The notes: generated by a model from the letters alone, not told the origin. DNA of 64,000 bases from Bradyrhizobium sp. WSM1743 (GCF_000473065.1 NZ_AXAZ01000034.1:1-64000); one strand, 5' to 3'. Numbered from the stretch's first letter, positions 41,289 through 51,873 are shown. A program made the numbers and translations.

Positions 41289-41365
41289 TGGCGATCCCGG
41301 CAGGACTCGAACCTGCAACCCGCGGAGTAGAAATCCGCTACTCTATCCAGTTGAGCTACGGGACC
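41289..41365 (-). tRNA. tRNA-Arg (TCT)
   Basis: The minus strand folds as GGTCCCG acceptor, D-arm GCTCAACTGGATAGAG, anticodon stem GCGGA/TCCGC with loop TTTCTAC (anticodon TCT), T-arm GCAGG-TTCGAGT-CCTGC and an encoded GCCA end. Confidence 0.95.
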
Positions 41366-41770
41366 GTCTCGAGCCGGCCGGTTTGGGCGGCTGGCGGTTC
41401 ATCTAGCATGCCAATATGAAAAATTGGGTGTTTCGCCAAGCCTGAACCGAACCCTTTTCCTCAATGCGGCGACAAAGCGGAACGGTGGGGTGTCAGGGTG
41501 CCGGGTTGAGCGGCAGCGGACTGGACGATGGTTCACATCGCCGGGACCGTTGAAGAGCTTCCGGGACACGGCCGCCGGTCGACTGGTCTGATAGTGCTGC
41601 GCCATCAGGACGGCGTGCGCGGCGGTATCTTGATCGGTCTCCTCTGGGCTTGCCTTGTCATGGCGAATGCGACGATTTGCACCTCTGGTTCCATCGCCTT
41701 GAGTCCGTCACCTTTCCGCGCATTTCATTTGCCGCCGCGGCGTTCGTCCGCGATTTCCGGGAGTCCATCC
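41366..41770. other. Intergenic stretch before the macroglobulin gene
   Basis: The coding frame is open from 41528 but lacks signal-peptide character before 41771, so I treat 41366-41770 as noncoding with the promoters of tRNA-Arg and the macroglobulin gene. Confidence 0.4.
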
Positions 41771-44700
41771 ATGATCGGTCTTGTTCGCGCCGTCACAATC
41801 TGCGCCGCGCTGGCGCTCGGTCTTGTCGCTGCGCAGGCCGCCGACAAAGCCTTCAAGCGCGACGATCTCGCCGATTCCGCGATCAAGCTGGAGGCTCAAA
41901 TCAAGAGCGAGGCGGGACCGGTCGCCAAGATCAGCGCGACGCTGAAGACGGACGCCGACGCCGCCTTCAGGCGCAATGATTACCGCACCGGCCTCTCGGT
42001 GCTCGGCCAGATCGCCGCGACCAAGCCCGAGGATGCCGGCAACTGGCTGCGGCTCGCCAAGGTCATCTTCCAGATCTCGCCGAAGAGCTCGAGCGAGCAG
42101 ATCTTCCTGCTCGAGCGGGCTTCGACCGCGGCCTACATTGCTTACCAGCGCGCCGGCAATCCGGGCGAGGAGGCCGACGCGCTCGCCGTGCTCGGCAAGT
42201 CGCTGGCCGAACGGAAGCTGTGGCGGCCGGCGCTGGACGCATTGCGGCTGTCGCTCGACCTGCGCGAGGTCGCCGACGTGCGCGGCCAATACGAGAAGAT
42301 GCGCGACGAGCACGGCTTCCGGCTGCTCGACTATACGGTGGACTCGGACTCGGCGAGCCCGCGCGCCTGCTTCCAGTTCTCGGAAGAGCTGGCCAAGCGG
42401 ACCGATTTCGCGCCGTTCCTGGCGCTGGCGGGGCAGGACAAGCCGGCGCTGTCTGCCGAAGGCAAGCAGCTCTGCGTCGACGGGCTGAAGCACGGCGAGC
42501 GCTACAACATCAATCTGCGCGCCGGCCTGCCGTCCACCGTGAAGGAGGGGCTGCCGAAATCGGCCGAGTTCAACATCTATGTGCGCGACCGCAAGCCCTT
42601 CGTGCGCTTCACCAGCCGCGCCTATGTGCTGCCGCGGACCGGCCAGCGCGGCATTCCCGTGGTCAGCGTCAATACGCCCGCGGTGAACATCAACGTGTTC
42701 CGGATCGGCGACCGTAACCTGATCAACACAGTGGTCGACAGTGATTTCCAGAAGACGCTGTCGAAATACCAGCTCTCAGATCTCGGCGACGAGCGCGGCG
42801 TCAAGGTCTGGTCCGGCGAGCTTGCGACCGCGATGACGCTGAACCAGGACGTCACCACTGCATTCCCAGTCGACCAGGCGCTCGGCGAGCTCCAGCCCGG
42901 CGTCTACGTCATGACCGCCGCGGCCAAGGGCCCGGGCTCGGACGACGACTACCAGCTCGCCACGCAATGGTTCATCGTCTCCGACCTCGGAGTGTCAGCC
43001 TATTCCGGCAATGACGGCATCCACGTCTTCGTCAACTCGCTGGCTTCGACCGATCCGGTCGGCAAGGCCGAGGTGCGGCTGGTTGCCCGCAACAACGAGA
43101 TCCTGGCGACGCGCAAGACCGACGATTCCGGTCACGTGCTGTTCGAGGCCGGGCTTGCGCGCGGCGAGGGCGGCCTGTCGCCGGCAATGCTCACCGTCAC
43201 CGGCGAGAAGGCCGACTATGCCTTCCTCAGCCTGAAGACCTCCGCCTTTGATCTGTCCGACCGTGGCGTTTCGGGGCGCGCTGTTCCGGCTGGGGCCGAT
43301 GCGTTCGTCTATGCCGAGCGCGGCGTCTACCGTTCCAGCGAGACCGTCTATCTGACCGCGCTGTTGCGTGATGGTCAGGGCAATGCCGTCACCGGTGGGC
43401 CACTAACGCTGGTCATCGAGCGCCCCGACGGCGTCGAATTCCGCCGTGCCGTGCTGGCCGACCAGGGCGCCGGCGGCCGTACGCTGGCCGTGCCGCTCAA
43501 TTCGGCGGTCCCGACCGGGACGTGGCGGGCGCGCGCCTTCACCGACCCAAAAGGCGCCTCGGTCGGCGAGACCACGTTCATGGTCGAAGATTACGTCCCT
43601 GATAGAATCGAATTCGACTTGTCCGCCAAGGACAAGCTGATCAAAGCTAACACTCCAGTGGAGCTGAAGGCCGACGGTCATTTCCTCTATGGCGCGCCGG
43701 CCTCGGGCCTCCAGCTCGAAGGCGACATGCTGATCGTGCCCGCGGCTGAGCGGCCCGGCTTTGCCGGCTACCAGTTCGGCGTCGCCGACGAGGAGACCAC
43801 CTCGAACGAGCGCACGCCGCTGGAGAACCTGCCCGAGGCCGATGCCAATGGCGTTGCGACCTTCCCGGTGACGCTGGACAAGCAGCCGGCTTCGACCCGG
43901 CCGCAGGAGGCGCAGATCTTCGTTCGCATGGTCGAGACCGGCGGCCGCGCCGTCGAGCGCAAGATCGTGCTGCCGGTCGCGCCCGCCACGGCGCAGATCG
44001 GCATCAAGCCGCTGTTCGGCGACAAGAACGTCGCCGAGGGCGACAAGGCCGAGTTCGATGTGGTGTTCGTCTCGCCGGAGGGCCAGACGCTGCGCCGCGA
44101 TGGCCTGCGCTACGAGCTCCTGAAGATGGAGTCGCGCTACCAATGGTATCGCCAGAACAATTATTGGGAGTACGAGCCGGTCAAGTCGACCTCGCGCGTC
44201 GCCGACGGTGACGTCACGATCGCCGCCGACAAGCCGTCGCGCATCTCGCTCACGCCGCAGCCCGGCCGCTACAGGCTCGATGTGAAATCGAACGATGCGG
44301 ACGGCCCGGTGACCTCGTTGCAGTTCGACGTCGGCTGGTATTCCGACGGTAGCGCCGACACGCCGGATCTGCTGGAAACCTCGATCGACAAGCCGCAATA
44401 CGCTTCGGGCGACACCATGACGGTGTCAGTCAACGTCCGCAGCGCCGGCAAGCTCACCGTCAACGTGCTCGGCGATCGCCTGCTGACGACGCAGACCATC
44501 GACGTCAAGGAAGGCACCGCGCAGGTGAAGCTCCCGATCGGCAAGGACTGGGGCACCGGCGCCTATGTGGTGGCGACACTGCGCCGTCCGCTCGATGCGG
44601 CTGCCCAGCGCATGCCGGGCAGGGCGATTGGCCTGAAATGGTTCGGCATCGACAAGCAGACCCGCACGTTGCAGGTGAAGCTGGCGCCGCCGTCGCTGAT

Positions 44701-46975
44701 CCGGCCCAACTCCGCGCTCAAGATCCCGGTCAAGCTCGACGGGCTCAATCCTGGCGAGGACGCCAAAATCGTCATCGCCGCCGTCGACGTCGGCATCCTC
44801 AACCTCACCAATTACAAGCCGCCGGCGCCGGACGATTATTATCTCGGCCAGCGCCGCCTGAGTGCGGAGATCCGCGATCTCTACGGCCAGCTGATCGACG
44901 GCATGTCGGGCACGCGCGGCCAGATCAAGTCCGGCGGCGATGCTGGTGCGGGCGAGCTCCAGGGCTCGCCGCCCACGCAGAAGCCGCTGGCGCTCTATTC
45001 CGGCATCGTCACCGTCGCCGCTGACGGCACCGCGGAGGTGAGCTTCGACATTCCGGAGTTCGCCGGCACCGCGCGCGTGATGGCGGTGGCGTGGACCGCG
45101 ACCAAGCTCGGCCGCGCCAACACCGATGTCGTGATCCGCGATCCCGTGGTGCTGACCACGACGCTGCCGCGCTTCCTGCTCAATGGCGACCACGGCACGG
45201 TCAACCTGGAGATCGACAATGTCGAGGGTCAGGCCGGCGACTACGTCATCAACGTGAAGGCCGGCGGTCCGGTGAAGATATCAGGCAATCCCGCCACCAC
45301 CGTGAAGCTCGCCGCCAAGCAGCGCAATGCGTTCTCGCTCGCGCTCGATGCGACCGCGGCGGGGCAGGCAACGCTCGACGTCGACATCAAGGGGCCGAAT
45401 GGCCTGACGCTGGCGCGTCACTATGCGTTCGACGTCAAGGCGGCGACGCAGGTGCTGGCGCGACGCTCGATCCGGACGCTAGCGAAGGGCGAAAGCCTGA
45501 CGCTGACCGCGGACATGTTCTCCGATCTCGTGCCGGGCACCGGCAGTGTCTCGGTGTCGGCCAGCTTGTCGACCGCGCTCGATGCGGCGACGATCCTCAA
45601 AGCGCTCGACCGCTATCCCTATGGCTGCTCGGAGCAGATCACGAGCCGGGCCATGCCGCTGCTCTATGTCAACGAGCTCGCGGCCGGCGCGCATCTCGCG
45701 ATGGACACCGAGGTCGACCAGCGCATCCGCGATGCGGTCGAGCGTCTGTTGGCGCGTCAGGGCTCGAACGGCTCGTTCGGCCTGTGGTCCGCCGGCGGCG
45801 ACGATGCCTGGCTCGATGCGTACGTCACGGACTTCCTCACCCGCGCCCGCGAGAAGGGCTTTGCGGTGCCGGACGTGCTGTTCAAGAACGCGCTCGACCG
45901 TATCCGCAACTCGGTCGTCAACGCGAACGAGCCGGAGAAGGATGGTGGGCGCGATCTCGCCTACGGCCTCTACGTGCTCGCGCGCAATGGCGCTGCACCC
46001 ATCGGCGACCTCCGCTATCTCGCCGATACCAAGCTTGCCAACCTCGCAACGCCGATTGCGAAGTCGCAGCTTGCGGCAGCCCTGGCGTTGGTCGGCGATC
46101 GCAACCGCGCCGAACGGGTCTATGGCGCCGCGCTCGACAGCCTCGCGCCGAAGCCGGTGCTGGAGTTCGGCCGCACCGACTACGGCTCGCAGCTCCGCGA
46201 TGCCGCAGCTTTGGTCTCGCTCGCCAGCGAAGGCAACGTGCCGAAGGCGACGCTGACGCAGGCGGTGTCGCGGGTCGAGACCGCGCGCGGGCTGACGCCC
46301 TACACCTCCACGCAGGAGAATGCATGGCTGGTGCTGGCGGCACGGGCGCTGGCCAAGGAGAACCTCTCGATCGAGGTCGACGACCAGCCGGTCAAGACTG
46401 CGCTCTATCGCAGCTACAAGGCGGACACGCTGAGCGGCAAGCCGCTGAAGATCACCAACACCGGCGATGCGCCGGTGCAGGCGGTGGTCTCGGTGTCGGG
46501 CTCGCCGGTCACGCCGGAGCCGGCGGCATCGAACGGCTTCAAGATCGAGCGCAGCTACTTCACGCTCGACGGCAAGCCCGCCGATATCAGCAAGGTCAAG
46601 CAGAACCAGCGCTTTGCGGTGGTGCTGAAGATCACCGAGGCGAAGCCCGAGTACGGTCACATCATGGTGTCCGATTATCTGCCCGCGGGCCTCGAGATCG
46701 ACAATCCGAAGCTGGTCTCGTCGGGCGACAGCGGCACGCTGGACTGGATCGAGGATGGCGAGGAGCCCGAAGACACCGAGTTCCGCGACGATCGCTTCAC
46801 TGCGGCCGTTGACCGGGCCTCGGATTCCAAGTCGGTCTTCACCGTCGCCTATGTTGTCCGAGCGGTTTCGCCCGGCAAATACGTGCTGCCGCAGGCCTAT
46901 GTCGAGGACATGTACAATCCCTCGCGCTATGGGCGCACCGGCACGGGGACCGTCGAGGTGCGGGCGGCGAAGTGA
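41771..46975 (+). CDS. yfaS: Bacterial alpha-2-macroglobulin (YfaS-like)
   Basis: This 1734-residue protein has a signal peptide (MIGLVRAVTICAALALGLVAAQA), an N-terminal helical apple-like region, several MG beta domains (including a MG2 domain around YVYAERGVYRSSETVYLTALLRD) and the bait region. The thioester motif is YGCSEQ, with Cys1286 and Gln as the thioester pair, within YPYGCSEQITSRAMPLL. The alpha-alpha toroid and a C-terminal receptor-like domain follow. It traps attacking proteases in the periplasm. It precedes pbpC, the classic pairing. No lipobox is seen, so it may be soluble. Confidence 0.93.
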   Translation: MIGLVRAVTICAALALGLVAAQAADKAFKRDDLADSAIKLEAQIKSEAGPVAKISATLKTDADAAFRRNDYRTGLSVLGQIAATKPEDAGNWLRLAKVIFQISPKSSSEQIFLLERASTAAYIAYQRAGNPGEEADALAVLGKSLAERKLWRPALDALRLSLDLREVADVRGQYEKMRDEHGFRLLDYTVDSDSASPRACFQFSEELAKRTDFAPFLALAGQDKPALSAEGKQLCVDGLKHGERYNINLRAGLPSTVKEGLPKSAEFNIYVRDRKPFVRFTSRAYVLPRTGQRGIPVVSVNTPAVNINVFRIGDRNLINTVVDSDFQKTLSKYQLSDLGDERGVKVWSGELATAMTLNQDVTTAFPVDQALGELQPGVYVMTAAAKGPGSDDDYQLATQWFIVSDLGVSAYSGNDGIHVFVNSLASTDPVGKAEVRLVARNNEILATRKTDDSGHVLFEAGLARGEGGLSPAMLTVTGEKADYAFLSLKTSAFDLSDRGVSGRAVPAGADAFVYAERGVYRSSETVYLTALLRDGQGNAVTGGPLTLVIERPDGVEFRRAVLADQGAGGRTLAVPLNSAVPTGTWRARAFTDPKGASVGETTFMVEDYVPDRIEFDLSAKDKLIKANTPVELKADGHFLYGAPASGLQLEGDMLIVPAAERPGFAGYQFGVADEETTSNERTPLENLPEADANGVATFPVTLDKQPASTRPQEAQIFVRMVETGGRAVERKIVLPVAPATAQIGIKPLFGDKNVAEGDKAEFDVVFVSPEGQTLRRDGLRYELLKMESRYQWYRQNNYWEYEPVKSTSRVADGDVTIAADKPSRISLTPQPGRYRLDVKSNDADGPVTSLQFDVGWYSDGSADTPDLLETSIDKPQYASGDTMTVSVNVRSAGKLTVNVLGDRLLTTQTIDVKEGTAQVKLPIGKDWGTGAYVVATLRRPLDAAAQRMPGRAIGLKWFGIDKQTRTLQVKLAPPSLIRPNSALKIPVKLDGLNPGEDAKIVIAAVDVGILNLTNYKPPAPDDYYLGQRRLSAEIRDLYGQLIDGMSGTRGQIKSGGDAGAGELQGSPPTQKPLALYSGIVTVAADGTAEVSFDIPEFAGTARVMAVAWTATKLGRANTDVVIRDPVVLTTTLPRFLLNGDHGTVNLEIDNVEGQAGDYVINVKAGGPVKISGNPATTVKLAAKQRNAFSLALDATAAGQATLDVDIKGPNGLTLARHYAFDVKAATQVLARRSIRTLAKGESLTLTADMFSDLVPGTGSVSVSASLSTALDAATILKALDRYPYGCSEQITSRAMPLLYVNELAAGAHLAMDTEVDQRIRDAVERLLARQGSNGSFGLWSAGGDDAWLDAYVTDFLTRAREKGFAVPDVLFKNALDRIRNSVVNANEPEKDGGRDLAYGLYVLARNGAAPIGDLRYLADTKLANLATPIAKSQLAAALALVGDRNRAERVYGAALDSLAPKPVLEFGRTDYGSQLRDAAALVSLASEGNVPKATLTQAVSRVETARGLTPYTSTQENAWLVLAARALAKENLSIEVDDQPVKTALYRSYKADTLSGKPLKITNTGDAPVQAVVSVSGSPVTPEPAASNGFKIERSYFTLDGKPADISKVKQNQRFAVVLKITEAKPEYGHIMVSDYLPAGLEIDNPKLVSSGDSGTLDWIEDGEEPEDTEFRDDRFTAAVDRASDSKSVFTVAYVVRAVSPGKYVLPQAYVEDMYNPSRYGRTGTGTVEVRAAK

Positions 46976-47008
46976 GCGGTGGGATGAGCGAAGCCAACCA
47001 AGTATCTC

Positions 47009-47090
47009 GTCATTCCGGGATGGTCCGAAGGACCAGACCCGGAATCTCGAGATTCCGGGTTCGGCTCTTCGAGCCGCCCCGGAATGACAG
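47009..47090. repeat. Palindromic repeat between macroglobulin and pbpC
   Basis: CGTCATTCCGGG is inverted as CCCGGAATGAC(A/G) at the right, with CCGGAATCTCGAGATTCCGG inside forming a perfect 20-bp palindrome. It sits inside a two-gene operon, where it could modulate message stability. Confidence 0.75.
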
Positions 47091-47109
47091 GCGAGGAGGT
47101 CGTACAATC

Positions 47110-49170
47110 ATGCGCCTGCTCTGCACCCTCGCACTCACCTTCATCCTCGCCATCATCGGCTTCGTCGCCTGGGTTTATTCCCTCGGTCCTCTCCCGCTCG
47201 ACGACGCGCGCCAGGTCTCCACCACCATCGTCGACCGCAACGGTAAGCTGCTGCGCGCCTATGCCATGACGGATGGGCGCTGGCGGTTGCCGGTCGATGC
47301 CAAGACCAACGTCGATCCGACGTACCTGAAACTGCTGTTCGCCTATGAGGACCAGCGCTTCTACGCCCATGACGGTATCGATCCGCTCGCGCTCGGCCGC
47401 GCCGCGTTGCAGCTCGGAACGCGCGGCCACATCGTCTCGGGCGGCTCGACCATCACCATGCAGCTCGCGCGGCTGATGGAGCCGCGCCGGCAGCGTTCGC
47501 TCTATGCCAAGCTGCGGCAGATGGTGCGTGCGATCGAGATCGAGCGCAGCATGAGCAAGGAGCAGATCCTCGATCTCTATCTGGCGCTCGCACCCTATGG
47601 CGGCAATCTCGAAGGCATCCGCGCGGCGTCCATCGCCTATCTCGGCAAAGAGCCGAAGCGCCTGTCGCTGGCGGAGGCCGCGATGCTGGTGGCGCTACCG
47701 CAATCGCCGGAGACGCGCCGGCTCGATCGCTATCCCGAGGCGGCGCGTAAGGCGCGCGACCGCGTGCTCGACCGCATGGTCGAGGAGCACGTGGTCAGTG
47801 CCGACGACGCCAGGCAGGCCAAAGCGGTGCCTGTGCCAAAACTGCGGAAGCCGATGCCGATCCTGGCGCCGCATGCCTCCGACACCGCGCTTTCGACAGT
47901 CAAGGATACGCCAGTCATCAAGCTGACGCTCGATGCGAACCTGCAGAAGGTGCTGGAGCCGCTGGCGCGCGACCGCGCCATTGCGCTTGGGCCGAACATC
48001 TCGGTCGGCATCATCGTGGTCGACAATGAGAGCGGCGACGTGCTCGCCCGCGTCGGTTCGGCCGATTATTTCGATGAGAGCCGGGCAGGGCAGGTCGACA
48101 TGACCCGCGCCGTCCGCTCGCCGGGCTCGACGCTGAAACCGTTCATCTATGGGCTCGCCTTCGAGGACGGCTTTGTTCATCCCGACAGCCTGATCGACGA
48201 TCGGCCGGTTCGCTTCGGCTCCTACGCGCCGGAGAATTTCGACATGACGTTCCAGGGCACGGTGCCGGTGAGGAAGGCGCTGCAATTGTCGCTGAACGTG
48301 CCCGCCATCGTGCTGCTCGACCGCGTCGGCTCGAGCCGGCTGGCCTCACGGCTGCGGCAGGCCGGCGGCAATCTGGTTTTGCCCAAGGACGAAACGCCAG
48401 GGCTCGCCATGGGCCTCGGTGGCGTTGGCGTCACACTCCAGGACCTCGCCCAGCTCTATGCGGGCTTCGCCCGTCTCGGCACCACCAAGCCACTGCGCGA
48501 GGTCATGGCTGACAAGGACGATCGCGAGCCGCTGCGGCTGCTGGATCAGGTCGCGGCCTGGCAGGTCGGCAACGTGCTGCTGGGCACGCCCCCGCCGGAG
48601 AACGCCGCTCACAACCGGATCGCGTTCAAGACCGGGACCTCCTACGGCTATCGCGATGCCTGGTCGGTCGGCTTCGACGGCCGCATGACCATCGGCGTCT
48701 GGGTCGGCCGTCCGGACGGCGCGCCGGTTCCGGGCCTGATCGGACGTATCGCCGCCGCGCCCATCCTGTTCGACGCCTTTGCCCGGAGCGGCAAGACGCT
48801 CGCGCCGTTGCCGAAGGCGCCCAAGGGAACCCTGGTGGCCAGCAACGCCAAGCTGCCGCTGCCCCTGAAGCGGTTCCGCCCGGTCGGGGAACTGGTGCGC
48901 ACCGGGGGCGAGCAGGCCCTGCACATTCAGTTTCCGCTCAACGGCTCGCGGATCGACGTCGATCGATCGGGTGGCCGGGAGAGCGCAGCCATGCCGGTCA
49001 AAGTCGCCGGCGGCGTGTTGCCCATGACCGTCATGGTTAACGGCACCGCGCTTGGCGAGATCGATGGCCGCCGCCAGCGGCTGATCGATCCGCCCGGTCC
49101 GGGCTTCGCCCGCCTCACTGTGATCGACGCCACGGGCGCCGCGGACACAGTCGTCATTCGAATTCAATGA
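47110..49170 (+). CDS. pbpC: Penicillin-binding protein 1C
   Basis: This 686-residue protein has a membrane anchor (LALTFILAIIGFVAWVYSLG), a GT51 transglycosylase domain with catalytic Glu in AYEDQRFYAHDGIDP and GGSTITMQLARLM, and a transpeptidase domain with SPGSTLKPF (SxxK), SLN and FKTGTSYGYRDAW (KTG). A C-terminal BiPBP_C domain (ALHIQFPLNGSRIDVD...) closes it. The ATG at 47110 follows GAGGAGG. It acts with the macroglobulin at damaged peptidoglycan, as inferred from the conserved gene pair. Confidence 0.93.
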   Translation: MRLLCTLALTFILAIIGFVAWVYSLGPLPLDDARQVSTTIVDRNGKLLRAYAMTDGRWRLPVDAKTNVDPTYLKLLFAYEDQRFYAHDGIDPLALGRAALQLGTRGHIVSGGSTITMQLARLMEPRRQRSLYAKLRQMVRAIEIERSMSKEQILDLYLALAPYGGNLEGIRAASIAYLGKEPKRLSLAEAAMLVALPQSPETRRLDRYPEAARKARDRVLDRMVEEHVVSADDARQAKAVPVPKLRKPMPILAPHASDTALSTVKDTPVIKLTLDANLQKVLEPLARDRAIALGPNISVGIIVVDNESGDVLARVGSADYFDESRAGQVDMTRAVRSPGSTLKPFIYGLAFEDGFVHPDSLIDDRPVRFGSYAPENFDMTFQGTVPVRKALQLSLNVPAIVLLDRVGSSRLASRLRQAGGNLVLPKDETPGLAMGLGGVGVTLQDLAQLYAGFARLGTTKPLREVMADKDDREPLRLLDQVAAWQVGNVLLGTPPPENAAHNRIAFKTGTSYGYRDAWSVGFDGRMTIGVWVGRPDGAPVPGLIGRIAAAPILFDAFARSGKTLAPLPKAPKGTLVASNAKLPLPLKRFRPVGELVRTGGEQALHIQFPLNGSRIDVDRSGGRESAAMPVKVAGGVLPMTVMVNGTALGEIDGRRQRLIDPPGPGFARLTVIDATGAADTVVIRIQ

Positions 49171-49220
49171 GCCTGCCTTAAGCGGTTGTGGCGATGGCGG
49201 TTTCAGCGTAAGCGGAACCA

Positions 49221-50963
49221 ATGGCCGAGACCTACCCAAGCCCCCGTTTTGGAGCCCCCCGCGAGTCGAAATCGCCCGCAAATCCGGGCAGCGGGCTCGT
49301 GCGCTTGCTCGACATCGTCACGGCTAGCCATGCGCGCGCGGTCGGCTTCCTGGTGCTCTGCGCGCTGCTGCTGTTCCTGCCCGGCTTCTTCACCATCCCG
49401 CCGATCGATCGCGACGAAGCGCGCTTCGCCCAGGCCACCAAGCAGATGGTCGAGAGCGGCGACTATGTCGACATCCGTTTTCAGGAGGACGTCCGCTACA
49501 AGAAGCCGGTCGGCATCTACTGGTTGCAATCGGCGACTGTCGAAGCCGCGTCGATGCTCAAGCTGCCGAAAGCCGAACTGCGCATCTGGGTCTACCGCCT
49601 GCCGTCGTTGATGGGCGCGATCGGCGCCGTGCTCATGACCTATTGGGCCGCGCTCGGCTTCGTCACGCGGCGCGCCGCGGTGCTGGCGGCGCTGATGATG
49701 TGCGCGTCCGTGCTGCTCGGCGTCGAAGCGCGGCTGGCGAAGACCGACGCCATGCTGCTGTTCTGCGTCGTCGCCGCAATGGGGGCGATGGCGCGGGCCT
49801 ATTTGTCCTGGCAGCGCGCCGAAGACGAGACGCACCCGCCCTGGAGCTGGCCCGCGATCTTCTGGAGCGCGCTCGCTCTGGGCATCCTGATCAAAGGTCC
49901 GCTGATCCTGATGTTCGCGGGCCTGACCATCGTCGCGCTTGCGATCCAGGACCGCGATGCCTCCTGGCTGTGGAAGTTGCGCCCGCTCTGGGGCCTGATG
50001 TGGATGCTGGTGCTGGTGCTGCCCTGGTTCGTCGCGATCTTCTGGCGCGCGGGCGAAGCCTTCTTCGCCGATTCCGTCGGCGGCGACATGCTCAGCAAGA
50101 TCGGCGCTCAGGAATCCCACGGCGCGCCGCCCGGACTGTATCTGGCGCTGTTCTGGATCACCTTCTGGCCGGGCGCACCGCTCGCCGCGATGGCAGCGCC
50201 TGCGGTGTGGCGGGCGCGGCGCGAGCCCGGCGCACAGTTTCTGCTGGCCTGGCTGATTCCGTCCTGGATCGTGTTCGAGGCTGTGCTGACCAAGCTGCCG
50301 CATTACGTGCTGCCGCTCTACCCGGCGATCGCGATCCTCACCGCCGGCGCCCTGGAGCGGCGCGTGCTGTCGCGCTCCTGGCTGATGCGCGGTTCGGCGT
50401 GGTGGTTCGCGATCCCTGCGGCCGCCTCGATCATCGCGGTGGTCGGCGCGGTGATGCTGACGCGGCAGCCGGCCTTCGTGGCCTGGCCCTTCATCGCGGC
50501 CTCGCTGATCTTCGGCCTGTTCGCCTGGTGGCTCTACGACAACAATCGCGCCGAGCGTTCGCTGCTCAATGCGCTGGTCGCAGCCTTGATGCTGGCGGTG
50601 ACGGTCTACGGCATCGTGCTGCCGTCACTGACGCCGCTGTTTCCGAGCATCGAGATCGCGCGCGCGCTTCGCAACGTCACCTGCGTCGGACCGAAGGCGG
50701 CTGCGGCCGGTTATCATGAGCCGAGCCTTGTCTTTCTGGTGGGCACTCAGACCTTGCTGACCGACGGGTCCGGTGCGGCGGATTTCCTGCGGCAGGGGAG
50801 CTGCCGCTTCGCGTTGATCGAGCAGCGCACCGAGCGCAGCTTCGTGCAGCGCGCCGAGGCGATCGGGCTGCGCTACAAGGTCGGTGCCCGCATCGACGGC
50901 TATAATTTCTCGCAAGGGCGCGCGATCTCGATCTCGATCTTCCGCTCGGAAGGCACCGAATAG
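49221..50963 (+). CDS. GT39/ArnT-like polyprenol-phosphate glycosyltransferase
   Basis: This 580-residue integral membrane protein has about 12 hydrophobic segments. The first periplasmic loop has IDRDEARFAQATKQMVESGDYVDIRFQEDVRYKKPVGIYWLQ, the PMT_2/GT39-ArnT signature with the catalytic DE pair. It moves a sugar from a polyprenyl phosphate onto a lipid (typically lipid A) on the periplasmic face. The three downstream genes (PAP2 phosphatase, GT2, LAB_N) support lipid A or related lipid modification, such as the galacturonic acid or mannose found on Bradyrhizobium lipid A. Confidence 0.85.
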   Translation: MAETYPSPRFGAPRESKSPANPGSGLVRLLDIVTASHARAVGFLVLCALLLFLPGFFTIPPIDRDEARFAQATKQMVESGDYVDIRFQEDVRYKKPVGIYWLQSATVEAASMLKLPKAELRIWVYRLPSLMGAIGAVLMTYWAALGFVTRRAAVLAALMMCASVLLGVEARLAKTDAMLLFCVVAAMGAMARAYLSWQRAEDETHPPWSWPAIFWSALALGILIKGPLILMFAGLTIVALAIQDRDASWLWKLRPLWGLMWMLVLVLPWFVAIFWRAGEAFFADSVGGDMLSKIGAQESHGAPPGLYLALFWITFWPGAPLAAMAAPAVWRARREPGAQFLLAWLIPSWIVFEAVLTKLPHYVLPLYPAIAILTAGALERRVLSRSWLMRGSAWWFAIPAAASIIAVVGAVMLTRQPAFVAWPFIAASLIFGLFAWWLYDNNRAERSLLNALVAALMLAVTVYGIVLPSLTPLFPSIEIARALRNVTCVGPKAAAAGYHEPSLVFLVGTQTLLTDGSGAADFLRQGSCRFALIEQRTERSFVQRAEAIGLRYKVGARIDGYNFSQGRAISISIFRSEGTE

Positions 50964-50964
50964 G

Positions 50965-51810
50965 ATGGGTGCCTCGACCGACATTGCGCCGCGTGGCGGC
51001 TATCCCGCGCAGTTGCTCGCCGTGTCCCGGCGCGCGCTGGCGCAGCTCGTGCGCTCGCCATCGCATTCGTGCCGGGCCGAGGCCGCCCGAAAGCTGGCGC
51101 GGCATTCGCTCTGGCTCAGCGCAGCGGGCGCAGCCTTGGTCATCGCGCTGATGGTCGGGTTCGATCAGACCGAGATCCTGCTGATGCCGCCGCGCGGCAC
51201 GCCAAGCCTGTGGCCTATCCGCATCCTCACCGATTTCGGCAAGGACGAGTATGTGCTCTCCGTGCTGGGAGCTGCGCTGGTGGCGCTGGCGCTTGTCGCG
51301 GCCGGGCTGCACGGAAGCCGCCGCGCGCTGCTGCTCGGCTTCGGCACGCGGCTGCAATTCATGTTCCTGTCGGTTGCCGTGTCAGCGTTCGTCGCCGAGA
51401 TCCTGAAATATCTCATCGGCCGCGGACGTCCGTTCGTCGGCGGCCAGCCCAATCCGTTCAACTTCGTCCCGTTCGACGGGACGGGGGCTTATGCCAGCCT
51501 GCCCTCAGGCCACGCCGTGGCGGCGTTCGCCCTGGCGTTTGCCGTGTCGGCATTGTGGCCGCGCCTGCGCCTATTCATGTTCACTTACGCGATCGTGATC
51601 CTGCTGACGCGCCTGGTGCTGCTTGCGCATCACCCGAGCGACGTCGTAGCCGGCGCCCTGGTCGGTTTGGTGGGCGCCATGGCCGTCCGTTACTGGTTTG
51701 CGGCCCGAAGGCTCGGCTTTGCCATCCGCGCCGACGGCACCATCGTGCCGCTTTCAGGCACGGTATCGGACCGCCTCAAAAGGGTTGCCCACGGGGCATC
51801 CGCCCCATAA
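50965..51810 (+). CDS. PAP2-family membrane phosphatase
   Basis: This 281-residue protein has about six transmembrane segments and all three PAP2 motifs: KYLIGRGRPF, SLPSGHAVAAFALAF and LLAHHPSDVVAGALVG (the last His is the nucleophile). It is a lipid phosphatase facing the periplasm. It starts one base after the glycosyltransferase stop. By context it could remove a lipid A phosphate (LpxE/LpxF-like) or recycle undecaprenyl diphosphate. Confidence 0.88.
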   Translation: MGASTDIAPRGGYPAQLLAVSRRALAQLVRSPSHSCRAEAARKLARHSLWLSAAGAALVIALMVGFDQTEILLMPPRGTPSLWPIRILTDFGKDEYVLSVLGAALVALALVAAGLHGSRRALLLGFGTRLQFMFLSVAVSAFVAEILKYLIGRGRPFVGGQPNPFNFVPFDGTGAYASLPSGHAVAAFALAFAVSALWPRLRLFMFTYAIVILLTRLVLLAHHPSDVVAGALVGLVGAMAVRYWFAARRLGFAIRADGTIVPLSGTVSDRLKRVAHGASAP

Positions 51811-51873
51811 AAGCGGCTGCCTGCCGGGAGGTCGGTTCCCCGAGGCAGGTCAATTCCAACCACGAGCCTCGAT

